Shown: positions 1-5,139 of the stretch, in pieces
How positions within the stretch are numbered: the first letter of the stretch is position 1
Layout: every line of letters begins with the position of its first letter
From: Alphaproteobacteria bacterium
GTDB taxonomy: Bacteria > Pseudomonadota > Alphaproteobacteria > Micropepsales > Micropepsaceae
Direction: 5' to 3'
Length of the DNA: 5,139 nucleotides
NCBI GenBank assembly: GCA_003131925.1
Contig: PKWC01000257.1
Span: 7,565-12,703, forward strand
The notes under the pieces: generated by a model
The model's input: only the letters and a program-made list of their open reading frames with translations
The model's database searches: none
Told to the model about the DNA's origin: nothing
Position numbers and translations under genes: made by a program

Positions 1-573
1 CACATAATCTTCGTTGCCCCCGCCGATATTCGTCGTGCGCATGCCCTGCGATGCCGCATAGTCCGCCGCACCGAAATGCAGGCTTTCTAGTCGCCGCGAG
101 GAACCTGCGATCGCATCGATATTTGTCAGTCCGGCAACCGATTCGATGATCACCTCCAGACCGATTTGCTTGCGGCGCGCGACCGCAACGGATGCCTGCG
201 TGACAAGCATGTCTATTGCATAGACGTCTGACGGATTGCCGACCTTCGGTATCATGATCGCGTCGAGGCGCTCGCCGCCCAGTTCGACCAGCGCCAGCAC
301 GTCGCGGTAGCACCTGTGCGTGTCCAGGCCGTTGATACGCACGGTCACGAACTTGCCCTTCCAGTCGATGCCGTTCAGCGCCGCGACGACATTGTCGCGC
401 GCGGCATCCTTGTCTGCCGGCGCAACGGCATCCTCCAGATCGAGACAGATCGCATCAGCCCCTCCCGCTGCCGCCTTTTCAAACAGGACGGGTCGCGATC
501 CGGGTACGAAGAGCTTCGAACGGTAAAGTCGTGGATGCGCGGGGCGCGCGATTGGTGTGAAGCTCACGTGCAT
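1..573 (-). CDS. mcl: L-malyl-CoA/beta-methylmalyl-CoA lyase, N-terminal part (truncated by window edge)
   Basis: This is the first 191 codons of a CitE-like CoA-ester lyase (HpcH/HpaI aldolase superfamily, TIM barrel). Family members cleave L-malyl-CoA to acetyl-CoA and glyoxylate, and often beta-methylmalyl-CoA to propionyl-CoA and glyoxylate, in the cytoplasm. Visible motifs are LFVPGSRP (21-28), CLDLEDAVAP (43-52), VRINGLDT (78-85), IMIPKVG (106-112), EVIIESVAG (140-148) and HFGAADYAASQGM (166-178). Arg79, Glu144 and Asp171 fall where the family has its substrate-binding Arg and its two Mg2+-binding acidic residues. These motifs resemble Rhodobacter-type Mcl1 more than citrate lyase beta subunit. 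The C-terminal third, which should carry the intersubunit catalytic Asp and lid, lies outside the window. I chose ATG at 573; a GTG two codons later (567) would give the family-like 'MSF' N-terminus, and neither has a strong ribosome site. It follows xerD on the same strand after 93 bases. Confidence 0.88.
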   Translation of the reverse strand, partial: MHVSFTPIARPAHPRLYRSKLFVPGSRPVLFEKAAAGGADAICLDLEDAVAPADKDAARDNVVAALNGIDWKGKFVTVRINGLDTHRCYRDVLALVELGGERLDAIMIPKVGNPSDVYAIDMLVTQASVAVARRKQIGLEVIIESVAGLTNIDAIAGSSRRLESLHFGAADYAASQGMRTTNIGGGNEDYV

Positions 574-666
574 TTTCTCGGAAACGCGGTCCAAAGCGTG
601 TTCCACGCCGCCTCGCCAGTCAACATTTCCCGCTCCCGAACACGGGCGGCCGGAATAATGTCCAGA

Positions 667-1593
667 TCACGTCTTTTTTGCGCGCGTGCGGGAGAGCGGG
701 TGCGACCCAGTCACCGTCGCCTTCAGCCTCGCGTTGGCAACATGAGTGTAGATTTGCGTGGTCGCAATATCGGCATGTCCCAGAAGCGTTTGCACACTGC
801 GCAGGTCGGCTCCTCCTTCCACGAGATGGGTCGCAAATGCGTGGCGCAACACATGCGGAGACAGTTTGTCGGGGTGGATTCCCGCTTTGACAGCAAGATC
901 TTTTAGAAGCTGATGGCAACGTCGGCGTGTGAGGTGCCCCTCGCCGCCGCTCGATGGAAAGAGAAAGCGTTGCGTCCCGCCGCGGACACCGGATGACGCG
1001 AACTTCTCGCGCACGGCCAGATAGCCTTCGATCGCCTCGCGCGCGGCCCGATTGACGGGTACAAGCCGCTCCTTCCGGCCTTTCCCGGTCACAAGAAGAA
1101 ATGCCTCGCGACTTCGCACCGCTGACAAGGGGAGCGTAACAAGTTCCGACACGCGCAGCCCCGACGCATACAAAATCTCCAACATGCAGAGCAGACGGCG
1201 GCCCGCGGCAGATTCGTCCGCTTCCCGTCGCGCAGCCTCGATTAACGCCGATACTTCCTCGCTTGAGAGGATTTTCGGCAAAGGTTGCGCGCGCCTCGGC
1301 GAATCTATGGCGGACGTTGGATCGTCGGTTCGCCGCCCCTCCGCATAAAGAAAGGCATAATACTGACGCAACGTGGATAGCCGACGGGCCTGCGAACTGG
1401 CGGCGCTCCCTTGGGCCGCCAGATGGGCGAGATATCCCTTGACGTGCTCTCGCGTCGCCTTGTTTCCCGACAGCCCCTGGCGCGCCAGATGAGTTTCAAA
1501 GGCCAGCAGATCGCGCCGATACGCTTCAAGCGTGTTGCGGCTGGCGCCCCTCTCTGCGCTCATCATGTCGAGAAACGCTTCAATGCCTGCCAA
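667..1593 (-). CDS. xerD: Site-specific tyrosine recombinase XerD
   Basis: A 308-residue tyrosine recombinase that, with XerC, resolves chromosome dimers at dif under FtsK control. The N-terminal SAM-like core-binding domain spans about residues 1-85 (IEAFLDMM, then NTLEAYRRDL). The catalytic domain spans about 105-295. All catalytic residues are present: Arg147 (YASGLRVSEL), Lys171 (GKGRKERLVP), His247 and Arg250 (SPHVLRHAFATHL), His273 (LLGHADIATT) and nucleophile Tyr282 (QIYTHV). The length is normal for XerD (about 298-310), and KLSPHVLRHAFATHL with TTQIYTHV favours XerD over XerC or a phage integrase. The start is TTG at 1593, with GAGG at 1599-1602 five bases upstream; it keeps the conserved N-terminal helix, which the ATGs at 1566 and 1563 would cut. 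No ATG or GTG lies in frame between 1593 and about 1680. The stop is TGA at 667-669. Confidence 0.95.
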   Translation of the reverse strand: MAGIEAFLDMMSAERGASRNTLEAYRRDLLAFETHLARQGLSGNKATREHVKGYLAHLAAQGSAASSQARRLSTLRQYYAFLYAEGRRTDDPTSAIDSPRRAQPLPKILSSEEVSALIEAARREADESAAGRRLLCMLEILYASGLRVSELVTLPLSAVRSREAFLLVTGKGRKERLVPVNRAAREAIEGYLAVREKFASSGVRGGTQRFLFPSSGGEGHLTRRRCHQLLKDLAVKAGIHPDKLSPHVLRHAFATHLVEGGADLRSVQTLLGHADIATTQIYTHVANARLKATVTGSHPLSRTRAKKT

Positions 1594-1646
1594 ATACGCC
1601 TCACGGAGCCGGCGCGGGAGACTCGCCCCGACGATATGCGAGCACT

Positions 1647-1685
1647 GGCAGGATCGCGAGAGCGAACGTCTCGCCAGGCAGGATC
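1647..1685. repeat. Pair of 9-base direct repeats spaced 30 bases apart upstream of xerD
   Basis: GGCAGGATC occurs at 1647-1655 and again at 1677-1685, 30 bases start to start, close to three helical turns. Allowing one mismatch, both copies extend to GGCAGGATCRC. They lie in the xerD leader, just downstream of the candidate promoter at 1688-1716 in the direction of xerD transcription. The spacing could suit a dimeric regulator, but chance or a decayed coding duplication is equally possible. No regulator is known to me for this motif. Confidence 0.35.
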
Positions 1686-1687
1686 AC

Positions 1688-1716
1688 ATTATCATCCGCG
1701 AAGACAGGACGTTCAG
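1688..1716 (-). promoter_or_regulatory. Candidate sigma-70-type promoter for xerD
   Basis: On the minus strand CTGAAC (1711-1716) is followed, after exactly 17 bases, by GATAAT (1688-1693), which matches the -10 consensus at 5 of 6 positions. The -35 element matches at only 3 of 6. Transcription would start near 1681 and give a leader of about 88 bases before the TTG start of xerD. It begins just after the stop codon of the small membrane-protein gene, so xerD could be expressed on its own as well as by read-through. Found by eye only. Confidence 0.3.
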
Positions 1717-1725
1717 AGGCTAGGT

Positions 1726-1869
1726 TCAGCTCGGAAACCGGTCGTTCGACAGAATCTGCTGATAGGTCCGATGGGGCGGGGATAGCGTCCCCGCATAAAT
1801 GGCAAGCGCTCCGGCAGCCAGAAAAAGCAGCACCAGAACCCCGATCGCGATGCGCGCACTCCAACCCAT
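1726..1869 (-). CDS. Small single-pass membrane protein (47 aa), unknown function
   Basis: A short gene encoding 47 residues. It starts at ATG 1869 with AGGTG at 1874-1878, leaving a normal spacing to the start, and ends at TGA 1726-1728. After a short basic N-terminus (MGWSAR), residues 7-27 form one unbroken hydrophobic helix (IAIGVLVLLFLAAGALAIYAG). A polar tail of 20 residues follows (TLSPPHRTYQQ, then ILSNDRFPS). The positive-inside rule predicts the N-terminus in the cytoplasm and the tail in the periplasm; with no small-residue signal peptidase site evident, it is probably a membrane anchor rather than a secreted peptide. It is divergent from aroK and upstream of xerD on the same strand. 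I do not recognise a named family. The ribosome site, the clean helix and the fit to the gap between xerD and aroK make it credible as a real gene. Confidence 0.65.
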   Translation of the reverse strand: MGWSARIAIGVLVLLFLAAGALAIYAGTLSPPHRTYQQILSNDRFPS

Positions 1870-1973
1870 TTCACACCTGTCCAATGCGACGGCCCGTTTT
1901 GCAGGAGCTGTGTGGCGAATGTAAAGATGATTGCACTGTCCGCCGGCAAAAAGGGCCGGCGCGCGCGGAGGCT
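1870..1973. promoter_or_regulatory. Divergent intergenic region between the small membrane-protein gene and aroK
   Basis: These 104 bases should hold promoters for both directions. On the plus strand TTGCAG (1899-1904) lies 17 bases before TAAAGA (1922-1927), each matching its consensus at only 3 of 6 positions. On the minus strand TTTACA (1920-1925) matches the -35 consensus at 5 of 6 but lacks a convincing -10. The two candidates overlap. An upstream in-frame ATG for aroK at 1884 lies here but has no ribosome site. Function as a promoter region is inferred mainly from the divergent gene arrangement. Confidence 0.4.
1941..1961 (+). other. Perfect GC-rich hairpin in the aroK leader
   Basis: CGCCGGC (1941-1947) and GCCGGCG (1955-1961) are exact reverse complements separated by the loop AAAAAGG. 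In mRNA this would be a stable 7-pair all-G/C stem ending 12 bases before the aroK ATG and 5 bases before its GGAGG. No U-tract follows, so it is not an ordinary intrinsic terminator for the plus strand. On the minus strand the loop supplies CCTTTTT but no U-tract after the stem either. A role in translation or RNA stability is possible but unproven. Confidence 0.5.
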
Positions 1974-2513
1974 ATGGGTACACTCAGACGCACCATCGCG
2001 CTGGTCGGGATGATGGGAGCAGGCAAGAGCTCGGTTGGCCGCCGCCTGGCGGCCCGGCTTGATGTGCCGTTTCATGATTCAGACGTAGAAATTGAAGCAG
2101 CGGCCGGATGCGCGATTGCGGAGATTTTCGAGCGATTCGGCGAATCGGCCTTCCGGGCCGGGGAACGCAAAGTCATCGCGCGGCTGCTGCGCGAGGCCCC
2201 TCACGTCATGGCAACGGGTGGGGGCGCGCTCACCGATCCGGCGACAAGGGCACAAATCGCAGCGGAGACATTCTCGATCTGGCTCAAGGCGCCTGTCGAA
2301 CTCCTCATCGCGCGAGTTATCCGGCGTCAGTCGCGGCCGCTTCTCCAACAGGGGGACCCTCGCGAGACAATCCATCGCATGCTGAAGGAGCGCGAACCGA
2401 TTTATGCGCTGGCCGACCTCACCCTCGACGCCGAGGATTCACCGCACGCGGCAATGGTCGAACGCATTCTTGCCGCACTTACCGAACGGAGCCTCGTGAC
2501 CGCCCATGACTGA
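1974..2513 (+). CDS. aroK: Shikimate kinase
   Basis: A 179-residue P-loop kinase that phosphorylates shikimate at the 3-hydroxyl using ATP, the fifth step of the shikimate pathway, in the cytoplasm. The Walker A motif GMMGAGKS spans residues 12-19. Shikimate-site residues are visible: FHDSDVEIE (33-41, Asp37), Arg61 in AFRAGE, the GGG at 82-84 (ATGGGAL), Arg121 in the lid (RQSRPLL) and Arg140 (KEREPIY). The length is typical. The start chosen is ATG 1974; GGAGG at 1967-1971 is only two bases away, tighter than usual. An in-frame ATG at 1884 would add 30 residues (209 in all), but that extension resembles no kinase sequence, contains a GC hairpin and lacks a ribosome site. The last 8 bases overlap aroB, indicating translational coupling. 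Confidence 0.95.
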   Translation: MGTLRRTIALVGMMGAGKSSVGRRLAARLDVPFHDSDVEIEAAAGCAIAEIFERFGESAFRAGERKVIARLLREAPHVMATGGGALTDPATRAQIAAETFSIWLKAPVELLIARVIRRQSRPLLQQGDPRETIHRMLKEREPIYALADLTLDAEDSPHAAMVERILAALTERSLVTAHD

Positions 2514-3600
2514 ACAGATTGCCGTTTCGCTCGGAGACCGAAGCTATTCCGTGCATGTGGGCCGCGGCCTGCTCGGTCACGCAGCATCGCTGCTTGCTCC
2601 TTTCGCCCGCAGAACCGTGTACGTGGTGACCGATCGCAACGTTGCCGCAGTCCATCTCAAGCGGCTGACGAGCGTGCTGCACGATGGCGGGATCGAAGTG
2701 CGGTCGGCAATTCTCGATCCGGGAGAGGGCGCAAAAAGCTTTCAGGGCCTCGAGCGGCTCACCGACTTGTTGCTTGAGAGTGGTCTCGAACGCGACAGTC
2801 TGATCGTGGCCTTTGGCGGCGGCGTGATCGGCGATCTTGCGGGGTTTGCCGCTGGCGTGCTCAAGCGCGGAATAGCGTACGCCCAGATCCCCACGACATT
2901 GCTGGCACAGGTCGATTCATCCGTAGGCGGAAAGACGGCGATCAATACGCGCCATGGCAAGAATCTCGTCGGCTTGTTCCACCAGCCGAAGATTGTCATC
3001 GCCGATACAGAGCTGCTGGCCACGCTGCCACGCCGCGAATTGATCGCCGGCTATGCCGAAATTGCCAAATATGGCGCATTGGGAGATCCGGATTTCTTCG
3101 CCTGGCTCGAATCGCAGGAAGCTACATTGTCCGCCGGCGAGCCGGCAGCCCTCGTGCGGGCCGTCGCGCATTCCTGCCGCGTCAAGGCTGGAATCGTCAG
3201 CCACGACGAGCGCGAAGCCGGAGACCGCGCGCTGCTCAACCTGGGTCACACTTTCGGCCACGCGCTCGAGGCGGCAACCTTGTTTTCAGACCGCCTTCTT
3301 CACGGCGAAGCCGTTGCCATCGGAATGGCGCTGGCCTTCCGCCTTTCCGCTCTTCTGGGTCTTTCTCCGGCAGCCGCCACCGAAAGACTCGAACGGCATC
3401 TGCGCGCCATGTCGCTGCCGGTCCGCATTTCCGACATTCCCGGTCCGCGCCCCGACTCCGACACGCTGCTCTTCCATATGCTGCACGACAAGAAATCTCG
3501 CGACGGCCACGCTGTCTTCGTGCTGGTGCGTGGAATCGGACAGGCTTTCGTGACGGAAGATGTTTCGATTGAGGCCGTGCGTGCCGTGCTTGCGGGTTAA
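2506..3600 (+). CDS. aroB: 3-Dehydroquinate synthase
   Basis: A 364-residue NAD+- and divalent-metal-dependent enzyme converting DAHP to 3-dehydroquinate, the second step of the shikimate pathway, in the cytoplasm. The N-terminal NAD-binding region includes VYVVTDRNV (38-46) and AFGGGVIGDLAGF (102-114). The signature IPTTLLAQVDSSVGGKTAIN (128-147) and KNLVG (152-156) form the substrate and nucleotide site. The expected metal ligands are present: Glu185 (AGYAEIAKYG), His248 (NLGHTFGHALE) and His266 (LLHGEAVAIGM). The conserved KKSRDG near the C-terminus is present at 329-334. It is full length and appears intact. It starts at ATG 2506 inside the end of aroK; the nearest GGAG (2488-2491) is 14 bases upstream, so translation probably depends on ribosomes finishing aroK. 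It ends at TAA 3598-3600. Confidence 0.97.
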   Translation: MTEQIAVSLGDRSYSVHVGRGLLGHAASLLAPFARRTVYVVTDRNVAAVHLKRLTSVLHDGGIEVRSAILDPGEGAKSFQGLERLTDLLLESGLERDSLIVAFGGGVIGDLAGFAAGVLKRGIAYAQIPTTLLAQVDSSVGGKTAINTRHGKNLVGLFHQPKIVIADTELLATLPRRELIAGYAEIAKYGALGDPDFFAWLESQEATLSAGEPAALVRAVAHSCRVKAGIVSHDEREAGDRALLNLGHTFGHALEAATLFSDRLLHGEAVAIGMALAFRLSALLGLSPAAATERLERHLRAMSLPVRISDIPGPRPDSDTLLFHMLHDKKSRDGHAVFVLVRGIGQAFVTEDVSIEAVRAVLAG

Positions 3601-3641
3601 GTGCTTTTCCGCGACGATTCCGCCGCAGAAGCGTCCGCGCC

Positions 3642-3646
3642 AGAGG
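3642..3646 (+). promoter_or_regulatory. Ribosome binding site that decides the start of the CNNM gene
   Basis: AGAGG at 3642-3646 stands eight bases before ATG 3655, a good Shine-Dalgarno spacing. The alternative start GTG 3601, which follows the aroB stop directly, has no purine-rich site before it. This favours a 432-residue product over a 450-residue one. Confidence 0.55.
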
Positions 3647-3654
3647 TAATCGTA

Positions 3655-4953
3655 ATGGCCAGCTTTCTCGCTATAGGTATCGGCACAATCATAGTGCTGC
3701 TTGCCGTATCGGCGTTCCTTTCGGGATCGGAGACGGCCTTGACCGCCGTATCGCCGGCCACCATGCATCGGCTGGAGCAGCGCAACTCCCGCGCCGCGCG
3801 GCCGGTCAACATGTTGCTCGCCGATCGCGAGCGCATGATCGGCGGCATCTTGCTCGGCAACACTTTCATCAACATCCTAGCGTCGTCGCTGGCCACATCG
3901 CTGCTGGCGGCGCGCTATGGCAATACGGCCGTCATCATCACGACGCTCCTGATGACCTTTGTCATTCTGGTGTTCGCCGAAGTGCTGCCCAAAACTCTCG
4001 CGATCGCGCGGACGGATCGCTTCGCACTCAGCGTCGGCCGCATCCTTCTGCCGGTCGTAAATCTCCTGGCGCCGGTTGTCGACTCCGTGCAGTTCGTGGT
4101 CTGGCGCGTCCTGCACCTCTTTGGCGTGCGCCAGGAAGGCGAAGGAATCCCGGTCCTGCCGCCACACGAGGAGATTCGCGGCGCGGTCGAACTCGCGCAC
4201 AAGGAAGGCGGCGTGCATCGCGAGCATCGCGACATGCTTGGCGGGATTCTGGATTTGCGCGAGCTCTCGATTGGCGATGTCGCAATTCATCGCAAGAACA
4301 TGGTTGCGATCGACGCCGAGCAGCCAGCCCCGCAGTTGTTCGACAGCCTCATGGGCGCAAACCACACGCGCGTGCCTGTGTGGCGCGAAACTCCGGACAA
4401 CATTGTGGGCGTGCTTCGCACCAAGGACGTCATGCGGGAGTTCGCACGACGCCGCGGCCAGTTTGTGGGTTGGGACATTCTTTCGCTGATGGAAGAGCCG
4501 TGGTTTGTGCCCGACACGACCACACTCGAAGAGCAAATTCGCGCGTTTCGCCTGCGCCGCCTGCATTTCGCCCTGGTGGTCGACGAATATGGTGCGTTGC
4601 AGGGCGTCGTCACGCTGACCGATATCATCGAAGAAATCATCGGTGGCATTCCCGATGAACGCGGGAACGCCGAGCAGGCGGAAATCCACCCGCAATCCGA
4701 TGGATCGTTCCAGATCCAGGGCGCCACACCGATCCGCGATTTGAATCGCGTGCTCGATTGGCATCTGCCCGACGAAGAGGCGACCACGGTTGCAGGTCTG
4801 GTTATTCACGAGGCGCGGACGATTCCCGAAGTCGGCCAGCGTTTCGCGTTCTATGGGTTCAAGTTCGAAATCCTGCGCCGCCAGCGCAACCAGATCACGT
4901 TGCTGCGCGTAACCCCGCCCCAGCAGCAAACGCCCGCAACTTCCGCTGCCTAG
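3655..4953 (+). CDS. CNNM/CorB-CorC-family membrane protein with CBS pair (putative divalent-cation transporter)
   Basis: A 432-residue inner-membrane protein of the HlyC/CorC (CNNM, formerly DUF21) family. The N-terminal CNNM domain covers about residues 1-160, with hydrophobic segments near 3-22, 65-85, 92-112 and 129-152. It carries the family motifs SGSETALTA (23-31) and FAEVLPKTLA (107-116). A pair of CBS domains spans about 200-260 and 270-330 (GVLRTKDVM; ALVVDEYGALQGVVTLTDIIEEIIG). A C-terminal CorC/HlyC domain lies near 342-419. Relatives are linked to Mg2+/Co2+ export, with CBS domains sensing Mg-ATP; the older label 'hemolysin' is not supported by anything here. It follows aroB after 54 bases, so it is probably in the same operon. 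Start by ribosome site; GTG 3601 would add 18 polar residues. Family is sure, substrate is not. Confidence 0.9.
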   Translation: MASFLAIGIGTIIVLLAVSAFLSGSETALTAVSPATMHRLEQRNSRAARPVNMLLADRERMIGGILLGNTFINILASSLATSLLAARYGNTAVIITTLLMTFVILVFAEVLPKTLAIARTDRFALSVGRILLPVVNLLAPVVDSVQFVVWRVLHLFGVRQEGEGIPVLPPHEEIRGAVELAHKEGGVHREHRDMLGGILDLRELSIGDVAIHRKNMVAIDAEQPAPQLFDSLMGANHTRVPVWRETPDNIVGVLRTKDVMREFARRRGQFVGWDILSLMEEPWFVPDTTTLEEQIRAFRLRRLHFALVVDEYGALQGVVTLTDIIEEIIGGIPDERGNAEQAEIHPQSDGSFQIQGATPIRDLNRVLDWHLPDEEATTVAGLVIHEARTIPEVGQRFAFYGFKFEILRRQRNQITLLRVTPPQQQTPATSAA

Positions 4954-4962
4954 CCGGCAAAA

Positions 4963-5139
4963 TCAGGAGCGCGTAGAACCTGCTTCGTTCGGTGTTCGCG
5001 CGTCGATCGAAAGCGCGTGAACATGCGCACGTAGTTCCTCGGAAAGGAGTTCGTGGACAAGGCGCTGACGCGCCAGCCGGCCCATGCCCTCGAAGACCTC
5101 AGAAACCACACGCACGCGGAAATGCGTTTCTCCTTCTGG
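4963..5139 (-). CDS. bolA: BolA family protein, C-terminal part (truncated by window edge)
   Basis: The last 58 codons of a BolA-like protein (class II KH-like fold) on the minus strand, ending at TGA 4963-4965; the N-terminus lies beyond the right edge. The segment begins PEGETHFRVRVVSEVFEGMG, matching the BolA beta-strand 'ETHF-V-VVS--F-G'. It continues RLARQRLVHELLSEEL, the helix that in most BolA proteins contains RHR, and VHALSIDARTP, with the family's invariant His in the His-Ala pair (residue 41 of the fragment). BolA proteins bind monothiol glutaredoxins with a shared [2Fe-2S] cluster and some bind DNA. Here the common RHR reads RQR and the usual G-K-S before it reads G-M-G. It converges on the CNNM gene with 9 bases between stops. 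Confidence 0.88.
   Translation of the reverse strand, partial: PEGETHFRVRVVSEVFEGMGRLARQRLVHELLSEELRAHVHALSIDARTPNEAGSTRS

Noticed and set aside
662..680. Run of T's on the plus strand near the end of xerD as a terminator
   Set aside because: It encodes the Lys-Lys codons at the XerD C-terminus on the minus strand, no plus-strand gene ends here, and no stem precedes it.
316..906. 196-codon open frame on the plus strand
   Set aside because: It is antisense to both the malyl-CoA lyase and the end of xerD, and its translation is Arg/Ser-rich with no domain.
667..1593. Reading the tyrosine recombinase as an integrase of a mobile element
   Set aside because: Motifs, length and housekeeping neighbours fit XerD; there is no tRNA attachment site, excisionase, cargo or base-composition change nearby.
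1411..1785. 124-codon plus-strand frame over the xerD start
   Set aside because: It is antisense to the conserved N-terminal domain of XerD and shows no motif or ribosome site.
1601..1864. 87-codon minus-strand frame across the small membrane-protein gene and the xerD leader
   Set aside because: Its first half is a shifted reading of the 47-residue gene, which has the better start and ribosome site; the Cys/Arg/Pro-rich product shows no domain.
1884..1973. N-terminal extension of shikimate kinase from ATG 1884
   Set aside because: There is no ribosome site, the sequence is unlike kinase N-termini, and the segment contains the leader hairpin and candidate promoter elements.
3877..4929. 350-codon open frame on the minus strand, antisense to the CNNM gene
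   Set aside because: It lies wholly within a gene with unmistakable family motifs, has no recognisable domain or ribosome site, and long antisense frames are common in G+C-rich genes with third-position bias.

Overview
The window reads as a chromosomal housekeeping stretch from an alphaproteobacterium, most likely of the order Hyphomicrobiales (Rhizobiales). The evidence is the high G+C content with strong third-position G/C bias, the gene order xerD / aroK-aroB-CNNM(CorC-like) / bolA with the outer genes on the opposite strand, and an L-malyl-CoA/beta-methylmalyl-CoA lyase whose motifs match the alphaproteobacterial Mcl family. I see no tRNA, rRNA, CRISPR array, insertion sequence or prophage, and base use does not change along the window.

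Layout. Positions 1-573 (minus) hold the N-terminal 191 codons of a malyl-CoA lyase that runs off the left edge. Positions 667-1593 (minus) are a complete xerD starting at TTG. Upstream of it on the same strand, 1726-1869 encodes a 47-residue single-pass membrane protein. Its start is divergent from a plus-strand operon: aroK (1974-2513), aroB (2506-3600, overlapping aroK by 8 bases) and a CNNM/CBS/CorC-type membrane transporter gene (3655-4953). A BolA-family gene (4963-5139, minus, truncated by the right edge) converges on the transporter gene with only 9 bases between the stop codons.

How the genes fit together. AroB and AroK catalyse steps 2 and 5 of the shikimate pathway and are translationally coupled. 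The CNNM protein shares the transcription unit but is probably a divalent-cation transporter or regulator. XerD acts at dif in chromosome dimer resolution. Malyl-CoA lyase points to glyoxylate/acetyl-CoA assimilation through the ethylmalonyl-CoA pathway or the serine cycle, so the host may grow on C1 or C2 compounds. BolA links to iron-sulfur and glutaredoxin biology.

Nothing here amounts to a clear undescribed system. The least explained elements are the tiny membrane protein at 1726-1869, the 132-base gap between it and xerD with a spaced direct repeat and a possible promoter, and a perfect GC-rich hairpin just before the aroK start.
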